The translations under genes were made by a program, and so were the position numbers. From the NCBI RefSeq assembly GCF_012034205.1, contig NZ_JAATEM010000014.1, positions 1-64,000 of the forward strand: DNA of 64,000 nucleotides, written 5' to 3'. The stretch comes from Streptomyces composti. Its GTDB lineage: Bacteria > Actinomycetota > Actinomycetes > Streptomycetales > Streptomycetaceae. Below the pieces are notes generated by a model that saw nothing but the letters and a program-made list of their open reading frames with translations, was not told where the DNA came from and ran no database searches. Shown one piece after another: positions 29,134 through 38,184 of the stretch. Positions within the stretch are counted from its first letter, which is position 1; the number at the start of each line of letters is the position of its first letter.

Positions 29134-29284
29134 CGCATCGCTCCTTCGGCTGCACAGCTGTCCCGGTCGACCCATGCCCGGTCCTGCCCGGACTGCTGGT
29201 GGGTCGTATCCCGCATCCCCATTTCGGGGGACGGCGATGGGACGCAGCGGAGGAGCGCGCGGTTCCCCTGTGACGGCGGATCCG

Positions 29285-29494
29285 TCAGTCGCCGTAGTCC
29301 GGCATCGCGTCCACCAGCCGCGCCGACGACGAGGGCACCCGCACGCCGTGGATCAGGGACGGCGGTACCGGCCGGGAGGCGGTCCGCTCCGGAGCCGCCC
29401 AGTGGGGAACCATGCGGGCGCAGTCACCCCGGAGCGACGTCAGGTCGCCGTCGAGATGGTCCGGGTCGGCAGCATGGACTTCGAGGTTCGTCAT
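29285..29494 (-). CDS. Small hypothetical protein
   Basis: 69 residues, MTNLEVHAADPDHLDGDLTS (first 20) to LVDAMPDYGD, with no membrane segment and no recognised domain. Codon use is Streptomyces-like, and it fits between two genes without overlap. No good Shine-Dalgarno precedes the ATG. It is a plausible small gene, not proven. Confidence 0.45.
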   Translation of the reverse strand: MTNLEVHAADPDHLDGDLTSLRGDCARMVPHWAAPERTASRPVPPSLIHGVRVPSSSARLVDAMPDYGD

Positions 29495-29622
29495 GTCCGC
29501 ACCGTATGCGCGCCGAAGGTCACGAAGAAAGATCTACTATCGGGTAGTTTGGCTGCTTCAGCGCATCCCCGCCACCCGGTAGCGTGAAGTGTCAAACCGC
29601 CTCCCTCAGGAGAGACCACGCC

Positions 29623-30597
29623 GTGCGCATCGCAGTCACCGGCTCCATCGCCACCGATCACCTCATGACCTTCCCCGGGCGCTTCGCCGACCAGCTCGTC
29701 GCGGACCAGCTCCACACGGTCTCGCTGTCCTTCCTGGTCGACAACCTCGACGTGCGCCGGGGCGGCGTGGGAGCGAACATCGCCTTCGGGATGGGCCAGC
29801 TGGGCACCCGCCCGATCCTCGTCGGCGCCGCCGGCTTCGACTTCGAGGACTACCGGGCCTGGCTGGAACGGCACGGCGTCGACACCGACTCCGTCCGCAT
29901 CTCCGACACGCTGCACACCGCCCGCTTCGTGTGCACCACCGACGCCGACCACAACCAGATCGGCTCCTTCTACACCGGCGCCATGAGCGAGGCCCGGCTG
30001 ATCGAGCTGAAGACGGTCGCCGACCGGGTGGGCGGCCTCGATCTCGTCTCCATCGGCGCCGACGACCCGGAGGCCATGCTGCGCCACACCGAGGAGTGCC
30101 GCGCCCGGGGCATCCCGTTCGCCGCGGACTTCTCCCAGCAGATCGCCCGGATGAACGGGGAGGAGATCCGGATACTGCTGGACGGGGCCACCTACCTCTT
30201 CTCCAACGAGTACGAGAAGGGGCTCATCGAGGCCAAGACCGGCTGGAGCGACGAGGAGATCCTGCAGCGGGTGGGTCACCGGGTCACCACGCGCGGCGCG
30301 CAGGGGGTCCGGATCGAGAAGGCAGGCGAGGAGCCGATCGAGGTCGGCTGCCCGGAGGAGGAGCGCAAGGCCGACCCGACCGGCGTCGGCGACGCCTTCC
30401 GGGCCGGCTTCCTGTCCGGTCTGGTGTGGGGCGTCTCGCTGGAACGCGCCGCCCAGGTGGGCTGCATGCTTGCCACCCTCGTCATCGAGACCGTCGGCAC
30501 CCAGGAGTACCAGCTGCGGCGCGGCCACTTCATGGAACGCTTCACCAAGGCCTACGGCGACGAGGCGGCCGAGGAGGTCCGCAAGCACCTGCGGTAG
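29623..30597 (+). CDS. adoK: PfkB-family sugar/nucleoside kinase, adenosine kinase-like (AdoK)
   Basis: 324 residues. The N-terminal RIAVTGSIATDHLMTFPGRF and RRGGVGANIAFGMGQLG (PfkB signature 1) and the C-terminal DPTGVGDAFRAGF (signature 2, with the catalytic Asp) define the ribokinase superfamily. The sequence closely resembles, from memory, M. tuberculosis Rv2202c (AdoK), an actinobacterial adenosine kinase unrelated to the eukaryotic type. It would salvage adenosine to AMP. The GTG at 29623 has CAGGAGAG upstream. As in mycobacteria, it lies close to ctaC. Confidence 0.9.
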   Translation: MRIAVTGSIATDHLMTFPGRFADQLVADQLHTVSLSFLVDNLDVRRGGVGANIAFGMGQLGTRPILVGAAGFDFEDYRAWLERHGVDTDSVRISDTLHTARFVCTTDADHNQIGSFYTGAMSEARLIELKTVADRVGGLDLVSIGADDPEAMLRHTEECRARGIPFAADFSQQIARMNGEEIRILLDGATYLFSNEYEKGLIEAKTGWSDEEILQRVGHRVTTRGAQGVRIEKAGEEPIEVGCPEEERKADPTGVGDAFRAGFLSGLVWGVSLERAAQVGCMLATLVIETVGTQEYQLRRGHFMERFTKAYGDEAAEEVRKHLR

Positions 30598-30616
30598 CCC
30601 CGCCCCCGCCCGCGCG

Positions 30617-31996
30617 TCAGGCGACCCGGCGGACCAGGTACGCCGTGCCCTGCTCCGCCGGTTCCTCGCCGGCGTACTCCTGCCCGCGCATCTCGCACCA
30701 GGCCGGGATGTCCAGGCGGGCCGCCTCGTCGTCGGCGAGCACCCGGACCACGCCGCCCACCGGCACCCGGTCGATCACCTTGGCCAGTTCGATGACCGGG
30801 ATCGGGCAGCGCCGGCCGAGGGCGTCCACCACCAGGACGTCCTCCTCGACGGCCGCCGCGGCCGGCGCCGGCGCGCCCAGCTTCTCCCGCACCTCGCCCA
30901 CCACCCCGGGCAGCACGGACAGGAACCGCTCCACGTCCTCCTCCGCCGTGCCCGGCGGCAGCGACACGCGGACGTTGCCCTCGCTCAGCACGCCCATCGC
31001 CTTCAGGACATGGCTGGGCATCAGAGTGCTGCTGGTGCAGGACGAACCGGATGAGACGGAGAAACCGGCACGGTCCAGCTCGTGCAGCACGGTCTCCCCG
31101 TCGACATAGAGACACGAGAAGGTGACGATGCCGGGAAGCCGCCGCTCCGGATCGCCGACCACCTCCACGTCCGGCACCAGCTCCGGCACCCGCGCCCGGA
31201 TCCGGTCCGTCAGTTCCCGCAGCCGCGCGGCCTCCCCGGCCGCCTCGGCCCGCACCGCCCGCAGCGCCGCCACCGCGGCCACGATCGCCGGAATGTTCTC
31301 GAAACCGGGCGCCCGTCCCGACTCCCGCTCGTCCACCGGGCCCTGGGGCGCGAACCGGACGCCCTTGCGCACCACCAGCAGCCCGACCCCGGCCGGGCCG
31401 CCCCATTTGTGGGCGCTGGCGGTCAGCAGCGACCAGCCGCCCGGCACCGGGCCCCAGCCCAGGGACTGCGCCGCGTCCACGAGCAGCGGCACTCCGGCGG
31501 CCCCGCACACCTCGGCCACCTCGGCCACCGGCTGGACGGTTCCCACCTCGTGATTGGCCGACTGCAGACAGGCCAGCGCGGTGTCCGGCCGCAGCGCCTC
31601 GGCGTACCCGGACGGAGCAACGGCCCCCTGCCGGTTCACCGGCACCTCGGTGACCGGCCCTCCGCCGGACCGGTGAACGTCCCCCGCGTGCAGCACCGAA
31701 GAGTGTTCGACCGCGGACACGACCAGGTGATCCCCGACCCGCCGCCGCCCGGCCAGCGCCCCCGCGATCCCCGAGTGCACCGCCGCGGTCCCGGACGGGG
31801 TGAACACCACCTCGTCCGCCCGGCACCCCACGGCCTCGGCCGCCGCCTCCCGCGCCGCGTCCAGCAGCATCCGGGCCCGGCGCCCCTCCCGGTACAACCG
31901 CGCGGGATCGGCCCACCCTTCGTCCAGCGCCGCCACCAACGCCTGCCGGGCGACGGGGTGCAGAGGAAGACCGGAAGCGGCGTCGAAGTAGGCCAT
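30617..31996 (-). CDS. Cysteine desulfurase fused to a C-terminal TusA-type sulfur carrier
   Basis: 459 residues. Residues 1-370 are a class V PLP enzyme of the NifS/IscS type: SAVEHSSVLHAGD, VDAAQSLGWGP, PLP lysine in SAHKWGGPAG (about 195) and the active cysteine loop VSSGSSCTSSTLMPSHVL (Cys about 319). Residues 385-459 are a TusA/SirA domain starting VVDALGRRCPIPVIELAKVI, with its sulfur-accepting Cys near 397. The fusion would pass persulfide from donor to carrier within one chain, for tRNA thiolation or cofactor synthesis. It is convergent with adoK and divergent from ctaC. Confidence 0.92.
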   Translation of the reverse strand: MAYFDAASGLPLHPVARQALVAALDEGWADPARLYREGRRARMLLDAAREAAAEAVGCRADEVVFTPSGTAAVHSGIAGALAGRRRVGDHLVVSAVEHSSVLHAGDVHRSGGGPVTEVPVNRQGAVAPSGYAEALRPDTALACLQSANHEVGTVQPVAEVAEVCGAAGVPLLVDAAQSLGWGPVPGGWSLLTASAHKWGGPAGVGLLVVRKGVRFAPQGPVDERESGRAPGFENIPAIVAAVAALRAVRAEAAGEAARLRELTDRIRARVPELVPDVEVVGDPERRLPGIVTFSCLYVDGETVLHELDRAGFSVSSGSSCTSSTLMPSHVLKAMGVLSEGNVRVSLPPGTAEEDVERFLSVLPGVVGEVREKLGAPAPAAAAVEEDVLVVDALGRRCPIPVIELAKVIDRVPVGGVVRVLADDEAARLDIPAWCEMRGQEYAGEEPAEQGTAYLVRRVA

Positions 31997-32167
31997 ACGC
32001 CCACGTTAGAACCCCGCCGACTGGAGCAGCCCCCAGGGGCGCGGGGCGGTGTCCCCGTGCGGCCGAGCAGCGGGGTGCGCTGCACCCCGCGCACCCGCCG
32101 CCGCCAAACCAGCGAACCACCCGAGCCAGAAGGCACCCCTCCCCGCGAACCCTCGGAGGGCGTCGGC

Positions 32168-32173
32168 TAGGGT
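32168..32173 (+). promoter_or_regulatory. Candidate -10 of the ctaC-ctaD-ctaF operon
   Basis: TAGGGT lies about 105 nt upstream of the ctaC GTG in an otherwise gene-free divergent spacer. No good -35 is evident. Confidence 0.4.
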
Positions 32174-32278
32174 TTGGTCCGCATAAACATCCAAACCCCT
32201 GCCCGTCGCAGGGCGGCGACCGACCAGCGAGAAGGCCGCAGCCACTACGCGCGGGCGAGACTCTCGGGAAGGCGCTAC

Positions 32279-33238
32279 GTGAGTCCCAACGGCTCCGACC
32301 GCTCGCCGCGGCGCCCGATGCGGCGGAAGCTGCTGCAGGCACTGACCGCGGGCCTGGTCCTGGCGACCGCCACCGGTTGCACATGGGAGGACTTCCCCCG
32401 CCTTGGTATGCCCACCCCGACCACGGAAGAGGCTCCGCGGATCCTCTCCCTGTGGCAGGGATCCTGGGCTGCCGCGCTCGCCGTCGGCGTGCTGGTGTGG
32501 GGCCTGATCCTGTGGAGTGCTTTCTTCCACCGGCGCAGCCGCACCAAGGTCGAAGTTCCTCCGCAGACCCGGTACAACATGCCCATCGAGGCGCTGTACA
32601 CGGTCGTTCCGCTCCTCGTCGTCTCGGTGCTGTTCTACTTCACCGCCCGTGACGAGTCCGAGCTGCTGAAGCTCGAGAAGAAGCCCGACGTCACCGTCAA
32701 CGTGGTCGGCTTCCGGTGGAGCTGGTGCTTCAACTACGTCGAGAACGTCGAGGGCTCCTCCGGCGACGCCAAGAAGTCCCCCGAGCTCGACGCGATCCCG
32801 AACCGCTACAAGGACGCCTTCCCGGCCAACGCCGGCGGCGTCTACGACTGCGGTACCCCCGGCACCCGCAACGCGCAGACCGGCAACCCGGGCCCCACCC
32901 TGTGGCTGCCCGAGGGCAAGCGGGTCCGCTTCGTCCTGACCTCTCGTGACGTCATCCACTCCTTCTGGGTGGTGCCGTTCCTGATGAAGCAGGACGTCAT
33001 CCCGGGCCACACCAACGCCTTCGAGGTGACCCCCAACAAGGAGGGCACCTTCCTGGGCAAGTGCGCCGAGCTGTGCGGCGTGGACCACTCCCGGATGCTG
33101 TTCAACGTCAAGGTCGTCTCCCCTGAGCGCTACGAGCAGCACCTGAAGGACCTCGTGAAGAAGGGGCAGACCGGTTACGTGCCCGCGGGCATCCCGCAGT
33201 CGGGCCACGAGAAGAACCGGGAGTCGAACATCCTGTGA
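32279..33238 (+). CDS. ctaC: Cytochrome c oxidase subunit II
   Basis: 319 residues. A lipoprotein-type signal, [12 protein letters not shown] with Cys near 34, is followed by two membrane helices (about 60-82 and 100-122) and the extracellular cupredoxin domain. The CuA site is complete in [16 protein letters not shown] (about 260-275) plus [10 protein letters not shown]. It accepts electrons from cytochrome bc1/c in the aa3 oxidase. The GTG at 32279 has CGGGAAGG upstream. Its stop overlaps the ctaD start as GTGA, so the genes are translationally coupled. Confidence 0.95.
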   Translation: MSPNGSDRSPRRPMRRKLLQALTAGLVLATATGCTWEDFPRLGMPTPTTEEAPRILSLWQGSWAAALAVGVLVWGLILWSAFFHRRSRTKVEVPPQTRYNMPIEALYTVVPLLVVSVLFYFTARDESELLKLEKKPDVTVNVVGFRWSWCFNYVENVEGSSGDAKKSPELDAIPNRYKDAFPANAGGVYDCGTPGTRNAQTGNPGPTLWLPEGKRVRFVLTSRDVIHSFWVVPFLMKQDVIPGHTNAFEVTPNKEGTFLGKCAELCGVDHSRMLFNVKVVSPERYEQHLKDLVKKGQTGYVPAGIPQSGHEKNRESNIL

Positions 33239-34971
33239 GCATCCTCAACGAACCCCAGGGTGCCGCGGCAGCAGGGTCCCACTACGAGGACGAGCTGCCG
33301 GTCCGGCGCCAGAACCGTGGCAGCGTCGTGGTCAAGTGGCTGACGACCACCGACCACAAGACGATCGGCACGCTGTACCTGGTGACGTCGTTCGCGTTCT
33401 TCCTGATCGGCGGCGTGATGGCGCTCCTCATGCGCGCCGAGCTGGCCCGTCCGGGCACGCAGATCATGTCGAACGAGCAGTTCAACCAGGCCTTCACCAT
33501 GCACGGCACGGTGATGCTGCTGATGTTCGCGACGCCGCTGTTCGCAGGCTTCGCGAACTGGATCATGCCGCTGCAGATCGGCGCGCCCGACGTGGCGTTC
33601 CCGCGGCTGAACATGTTCGCCTACTGGCTGTACTCGTTCGGCTCGCTGATCGCGCTCGGTGGTTTCCTCACGCCGGACGGCGCCGCCGACTTCGGCTGGT
33701 TCGCCTACTCCCCGCTGTCGGACGCGGTCCGCTCGCCGGGCATCGGCGCCGACATGTGGATCATGGGTCTGGCCCTCTCCGGCTTCGGCACCATCCTCGG
33801 CTCGGTCAACTTCATCACCACGATCATCTGCATGCGTGCGCCGGGCATGACGATGTTCCGCATGCCGATCTTCACCTGGAACGTGCTGCTGACCGGTGTG
33901 CTGGTCCTGCTGGCCTTCCCGGTGCTGGCCGCCGCGCTCTTCGCGCTGGAGGCGGACCGCAAGTTCGGCTCGCACATCTTCGACTCGGCCAACGGCGGAG
34001 CGCTGCTGTGGCAGCACCTCTTCTGGTTCTTCGGCCACCCAGAGGTGTACATCATCGCGCTGCCGTTCTTCGGCATCATCAGTGAGGTCGTCCCGGTCTT
34101 CTCCCGCAAGCCGATGTTCGGCTACATGGGCCTGATCGGCGCGACCATCGCGATCGCGGGTCTGTCCGTGACGGTGTGGGCGCACCACATGTACGTCACC
34201 GGCGGTGTGCTGCTGCCGTTCTTCTCCTTCATGACCTTCCTGATCGCGGTCCCGACCGGTGTGAAGTTCTTCAACTGGATCGGCACCATGTGGAAGGGCA
34301 GCCTGTCCTTCGAGACGCCGATGCTGTGGGCGGCCGGCTTCCTGATCACCTTCACCTTCGGTGGTCTGACCGGTGTCATCCTGGCCTCGCCGCCGCTGGA
34401 CTTCCACGCCTCCGACTCGTACTTCGTGGTGGCCCACTTCCACTACGTGGTGTTCGGCACCGTGGTGTTCGCGATGTTCTCGGGCTTCCACTTCTGGTGG
34501 CCCAAGTTCACCGGCAAGATGCTCGACGAGCGGCTCGGCAAGATCACCTTCTGGACGCTGTTCATCGGCTTCCACGGCACCTTCCTGGTCCAGCACTGGC
34601 TGGGTGCCGAGGGCATGCCCCGCCGGTACGCGGACTACCTCGCGGCCGACGGCTTCACCGCGCTGAACACCGTCTCCACGATCTCGTCCTTCCTGCTCGG
34701 CCTGTCGATCCTGCCGTTCCTCTACAACCTCTGGAAGACGGCCAAGTACGGCAAGCCGGTCACCGTGGACGACCCGTGGGGCTACGGCCGCTCCCTGGAG
34801 TGGGCGACCTCCTGCCCGCCGCCGCGGCACAACTTCCTCACCCTGCCGCGCATCCGCAGCGAATCCCCGGCGTTCGACCTGCACCACCCTGAGATCGCCG
34901 CGCTCGACGAGCTCGAGAACATCGGTCACGGCGAGAAGGCCGTCGCTGGCAGCAAGGAGGCCGGCAAGTGA
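33235..34971 (+). CDS. ctaD: Cytochrome c oxidase subunit I
   Basis: 578 residues, twelve membrane helices. The low-spin haem ligand is in [10 protein letters not shown]. The CuB/tyrosine motif is [10 protein letters not shown], the other CuB histidines are in [11 protein letters not shown], and the haem a3/a ligands are in [10 protein letters not shown]. It reduces oxygen to water and pumps protons. The GTG start overlaps the ctaC stop by four nt, and the stop overlaps the ctaF start by four nt. Confidence 0.97.
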   Translation: MSILNEPQGAAAAGSHYEDELPVRRQNRGSVVVKWLTTTDHKTIGTLYLVTSFAFFLIGGVMALLMRAELARPGTQIMSNEQFNQAFTMHGTVMLLMFATPLFAGFANWIMPLQIGAPDVAFPRLNMFAYWLYSFGSLIALGGFLTPDGAADFGWFAYSPLSDAVRSPGIGADMWIMGLALSGFGTILGSVNFITTIICMRAPGMTMFRMPIFTWNVLLTGVLVLLAFPVLAAALFALEADRKFGSHIFDSANGGALLWQHLFWFFGHPEVYIIALPFFGIISEVVPVFSRKPMFGYMGLIGATIAIAGLSVTVWAHHMYVTGGVLLPFFSFMTFLIAVPTGVKFFNWIGTMWKGSLSFETPMLWAAGFLITFTFGGLTGVILASPPLDFHASDSYFVVAHFHYVVFGTVVFAMFSGFHFWWPKFTGKMLDERLGKITFWTLFIGFHGTFLVQHWLGAEGMPRRYADYLAADGFTALNTVSTISSFLLGLSILPFLYNLWKTAKYGKPVTVDDPWGYGRSLEWATSCPPPRHNFLTLPRIRSESPAFDLHHPEIAALDELENIGHGEKAVAGSKEAGK

Positions 34972-35366
34972 AGATCCAGGGCAAGATGTTCATGTGGCTG
35001 AGCGTCTTCCTCCTCATCATGGCCGTGATCTACGGCTGGTGGTCGAAGGAGCCGGCCGGTACCACCGCCCTCTTCCTGGCCTTCGGCCTGGCGATCATGA
35101 TCGGCTTCTACCTCGGCTTCACGGCCAAGCGGGTCGACGTGGGCGCCCAGGACAACAAGGAGGCGGACGTCGCCGACGACGCCGGCGAGCTCGGGTTCTT
35201 CAGCCCGCACAGCTGGCAGCCGCTCTTCCTGGGCATCGGCGGTGCCTTCGCGTTCCTCGCCGTCGCCATCGGCTGGTGGCTGATGTACTTCGCGATGCCG
35301 CTGATCCTGGCCAGCATCTGGGGCTGGGTCTTCGAGTACTACCGCGGTGAGAACCGCACCCAGTAG
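34968..35366 (+). CDS. ctaF: Cytochrome c oxidase subunit IV, actinobacterial type
   Basis: 132 residues with four hydrophobic segments (about 5-22, 28-48, 78-98, 102-122). It matches the small fourth subunit found only in actinobacterial aa3 oxidases. It starts with GTG inside the end of ctaD and is followed by a terminator, so it closes the operon. Confidence 0.93.
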   Translation: MKIQGKMFMWLSVFLLIMAVIYGWWSKEPAGTTALFLAFGLAIMIGFYLGFTAKRVDVGAQDNKEADVADDAGELGFFSPHSWQPLFLGIGGAFAFLAVAIGWWLMYFAMPLILASIWGWVFEYYRGENRTQ

Positions 35367-35380
35367 CGGCACCACTCGGC

Positions 35381-35424
35381 CAGAGGCCCGGACACTCCGT
35401 CAGGAGGGTCCGGGCCTCTGCCTT
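35381..35424 (+). terminator. Terminator of the ctaCDF operon
   Basis: CAGAGGCCCGGA (35381-35392) and TCCGGGCCTCTG (35409-35420) pair perfectly across a 16-nt loop and are followed by CCTTT. Confidence 0.88.
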
Positions 35425-35496
35425 TGGGCGCAATCCCCATCACTCGTTCGAGTCTCCCAGCGCGCCGTGGTTGACGGGCCTTCCTAGCGTGAGGCC

Positions 35497-36750
35497 ATGA
35501 GACACCACCCGCGCACCCGTACCGTCGTCGGCTGCACGCTGCTGGTGATCGCCCTCGGCGCGGGCGTCACCGGCTGCAGCTCGGACGGCAACCCGCTGTC
35601 CGCCGAGCCCTACGACGCGGCGGACCAGATCTCGTTCAGCGGCCCCACCGGCGACAAGAAGACCGTCGACCCGGACAAGCCCCTGGAGGTCGTCGCCGAG
35701 GACGACGACGGCCGCATCACGGACGTCACCGCCCGCGACGCCGCAGGCCGCTATGTCGCGGGTGAGCTCGCCGCCGACGGCAGCCGGTGGCACAGCACCT
35801 CGCCGCTGGCCGCCAACGCCCAGTACACGGTCCGGGTGAGCACCGAGAACGAGGACGGGGCGCCCGGCCGCAAGGTGATCACCTTCACCACCGGCAAGCC
35901 CTCCACCACCAAGCGCCTGGGCGTCACCTTCGGCCCCGAGGCGGGCACCTACGGCGTCGGCCAGCCGATCACCGCCGAGCTGAGCGTGCCGGTCAAGGAC
36001 CGCGCCCAGCGGGCCGTGGTGGAGCGCGGACTGAAGGTCACCTCCACGCCCGCGGTGACCGGCAGCTGGTACTGGGTGGACGACAAGAAGCTCCACTTCC
36101 GCCCCAAGGAGTACTGGCCCGCCCGCGCCACCGTCCAGGTACGCAGCAACCTGGAGGGCATCAAGATCAACGACCGGCTTCGCGGCGGGAAGGCCAAGCC
36201 GCTCACCATCACCACGGGCGACCAGGTCATAGCCGTGACCGACGCCGCCGCCCACCGGCTGACGCTCTACAAGAACGGCGAGGAGGTCAAGTCGATACCC
36301 GTCACGACCGGCAAGCCGGGCTTCGAGACCCGCAACGGCGTCAAGGTCGTCCTCGGCAAGGAACGCTTCGTACGTATGCGCAGCACCACGGTCGGCATAG
36401 CCGAGGGCTCCTCGGAGTCCTACGACCTCAATGTGCAGTTCGCCACCCGCGTCACCTGGAGCGGTGAGTACGTCCACGCCGCCCCCTGGTCGGTCGGCTC
36501 CCAGGGCTACGCCAACGTCAGCCACGGCTGCGTCGGGATGAACACCGCCAACGCCGAGTGGTTCTTCGACAACGTCCGCGAGGGCGACCTGGTGAAGGTC
36601 GTCAACTCCGACGGCGACACGATGGAGCCGTTCGGCAACGGCTTCGGCGACTGGAACGTCCCGTGGGAGAAGTGGCAGCAGGGCAGCGCGCTCACAGCGG
36701 GCCCCGCGGCACCCCAGGAGACGGCACGGCTGCGCCCGGCGGCGGCCTGA
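35497..36750 (+). CDS. L,D-transpeptidase lipoprotein
   Basis: 417 residues. The lipobox GVTGC places the lipidated Cys near 27. Two immunoglobulin-like domains (about 50-150 and 150-250) precede a YkuD catalytic domain (about 250-375) with SHGCVGMNTANAEWFF and catalytic Cys near 345. It forms 3-3 cross-links in peptidoglycan outside the membrane, like mycobacterial LdtMt2. The ATG start gives a good signal peptide. It lies between oxidase genes but has its own surroundings, with a terminator just before it. Confidence 0.94.
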   Translation: MRHHPRTRTVVGCTLLVIALGAGVTGCSSDGNPLSAEPYDAADQISFSGPTGDKKTVDPDKPLEVVAEDDDGRITDVTARDAAGRYVAGELAADGSRWHSTSPLAANAQYTVRVSTENEDGAPGRKVITFTTGKPSTTKRLGVTFGPEAGTYGVGQPITAELSVPVKDRAQRAVVERGLKVTSTPAVTGSWYWVDDKKLHFRPKEYWPARATVQVRSNLEGIKINDRLRGGKAKPLTITTGDQVIAVTDAAAHRLTLYKNGEEVKSIPVTTGKPGFETRNGVKVVLGKERFVRMRSTTVGIAEGSSESYDLNVQFATRVTWSGEYVHAAPWSVGSQGYANVSHGCVGMNTANAEWFFDNVREGDLVKVVNSDGDTMEPFGNGFGDWNVPWEKWQQGSALTAGPAAPQETARLRPAAA

Positions 36751-36794
36751 GACGCCCCCGGAGGGCGCCGGCGCCGCCGTGGGGGCCCGGGACC

Positions 36795-36848
36795 GCGCAC
36801 GGCGGACACGAGGGCGCGCACGGCGGACACGGGGGCGCGCACCGGGCC
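36795..36848. repeat. 21-bp tandem repeat between ldt and the receiver gene
   Basis: GCGCACGGCGGACACGAGGG at 36795 recurs almost exactly at 36816 with a 21-bp period, and a partial third copy begins at 36837. It is followed near 36889-36912 by short GACGGGACGGAC repeats. No gene covers 36751-36935. Confidence 0.75.
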
Positions 36849-36935
36849 CGAGCGGCCGCAGGCCCGCAGGCCCCCGCGAGCCGCGCCTGACGGGACGGAC
36901 GGGACGGACGGACCCGGGCTCCCGAGAAGCCGGAG

Positions 36936-37337
36936 CTAGGCGCTCTGCAGGCGCCGGGAACGCAGCAGGGAGGCCAGTGCCGAGGCGAACTCCACCGGGT
37001 CCACCGGCAGGGTCACCGCGGCCTCCGCCCGGCTCCAGGTGGCCAGCCAGGCGTCCTGGGGGCGCCCGATGAGCAGCAGCACCGGGGGAGCCTGGAAGAT
37101 CTCGTCCTTGATCTGCCGGCACAGCCCCATGCCGCCCATCGGCACGGCCTCGCCGTCCAGCACGCAGACGTCGATCCCGCCCTTGTCCAGCTCGCGGATC
37201 ACCGCGGCCGGGGTCGCGCACTCCACGAACTCCACCACAGGGACGTCCGGGGCCGGCCGTCGGCCGGTGGCCAACCGCACCTGTTCCCGCGTGTTCGCGT
37301 CGTCGCTGTACACCAGCACCGTGGCGGTCGGCTGCAT
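36936..37337 (-). CDS. Receiver-like single-domain protein
   Basis: 133 residues resembling a CheY-type receiver with no output domain. It starts ATVLVYSDDAN, where an acidic pair is expected, has Asp near 60 in VCVLDGEAVPMGGMGLCRQI at the phosphoacceptor place, and ends with a short helix. The usual conserved Lys near the C-terminus is not obvious, so it may be a pseudo-receiver. GGAGGAAGC precedes the ATG. It is divergent from ctaE by 153 bp, a conserved position in streptomycetes as far as I recall. Confidence 0.8.
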   Translation of the reverse strand: MQPTATVLVYSDDANTREQVRLATGRRPAPDVPVVEFVECATPAAVIRELDKGGIDVCVLDGEAVPMGGMGLCRQIKDEIFQAPPVLLLIGRPQDAWLATWSRAEAAVTLPVDPVEFASALASLLRSRRLQSA

Positions 37338-37474
37338 GCTTCCTCCGTGACGTCAGCGTCGTAAGGACAAGCCCGTTGGGCCGGATGCTACTCCCTTGAA
37401 CACCACGTCAACACCGGTGCGGCGGGTGGAGACACTCCGAACGGCACCCCCCGGAGTGAGGGCGGGATAAGCGA

Positions 37475-37489
37475 CCGACATAATGTCGG
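37475..37489 (+). promoter_or_regulatory. Palindromic -10 element at the ctaE start
   Basis: CCGACATAATGTCGG is a perfect 7-1-7 palindrome one nt before the GTG of ctaE. It contains CATAAT (37479-37484), which as a -10 box would start transcription at the GTG. There is no Shine-Dalgarno. It could be an operator, a promoter, or both. Confidence 0.55.
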
Positions 37490-37490
37490 C

Positions 37491-38102
37491 GTGGCGACAG
37501 CAACGACAGTAGATACCGGGCACGCGCACCCGTCGGTCAACCGGCCGAACCTCACCAGCGTCGGAACCATCATCTGGCTGAGTTCCGAGCTGATGTTCTT
37601 CGCGGCCCTCTTCGCGATGTACTTCACCCTGCGATCGGTGACCGGACCCGAGTTCTGGTCGGAGAAGGCCGACGCGCTGAACTTCCCGTTCTCGGCGACG
37701 AACACCACGATCCTGGTGCTCTCCTCGCTCACCTGCCAGCTCGGCGTGTTCGCCGCCGAGCGCGGTGACGTGAAGAAGCTCCGGGGCTGGTTCATCGTCA
37801 CCTTCATCATGGGCGCGGTGTTCATCGGCGGCCAGGTCTTCGAGTACACCGAGCTGGTCAAGCACGAGGGCCTCTCGCTCTCGTCCGACCCGTACGGCTC
37901 GGTGTTCTACCTGACCACCGGCTTCCACGGCCTGCACGTGACGGGCGGTCTGATCGCCTTCCTGCTGGTCCTGGGACGCACCTACGCGGCCCGGAGGTTC
38001 ACCCACGAGCAGGCGACCGCGGCCATCGTCGTGTCCTACTACTGGCACTTCGTCGACGTCGTCTGGATCGGCCTCTTCGCCACGATCTACATGATCAAGT
38101 AG
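37491..38102 (+). CDS. ctaE: Cytochrome c oxidase subunit III
   Basis: 203 residues with five membrane helices, as in short actinobacterial subunit III proteins. Motifs include [16 protein letters not shown] and [15 protein letters not shown] near the C-terminus. It completes the aa3 oxidase whose other subunits are 2.1 kb upstream, and it heads the bc1 genes (ctaE-qcrC-qcrA-qcrB). The GTG is directly preceded by the CCGACATAATGTCGG palindrome. Confidence 0.95.
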   Translation: MATATTVDTGHAHPSVNRPNLTSVGTIIWLSSELMFFAALFAMYFTLRSVTGPEFWSEKADALNFPFSATNTTILVLSSLTCQLGVFAAERGDVKKLRGWFIVTFIMGAVFIGGQVFEYTELVKHEGLSLSSDPYGSVFYLTTGFHGLHVTGGLIAFLLVLGRTYAARRFTHEQATAAIVVSYYWHFVDVVWIGLFATIYMIK

Positions 38103-38184
38103 CCGGGCCCGCAACCGCGCGCGCTTGAAGAAGCGCACCAAGCCAGAAGCATCGACGCAGAAGATCCTGACACCGGGGTAATCC

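Noticed and set aside
33235..34971. Atypical oxidase
   Set aside because: All haem and copper ligands of a standard aa3 oxidase are present in ctaD and ctaC. The only peculiarities are the known actinobacterial ones.
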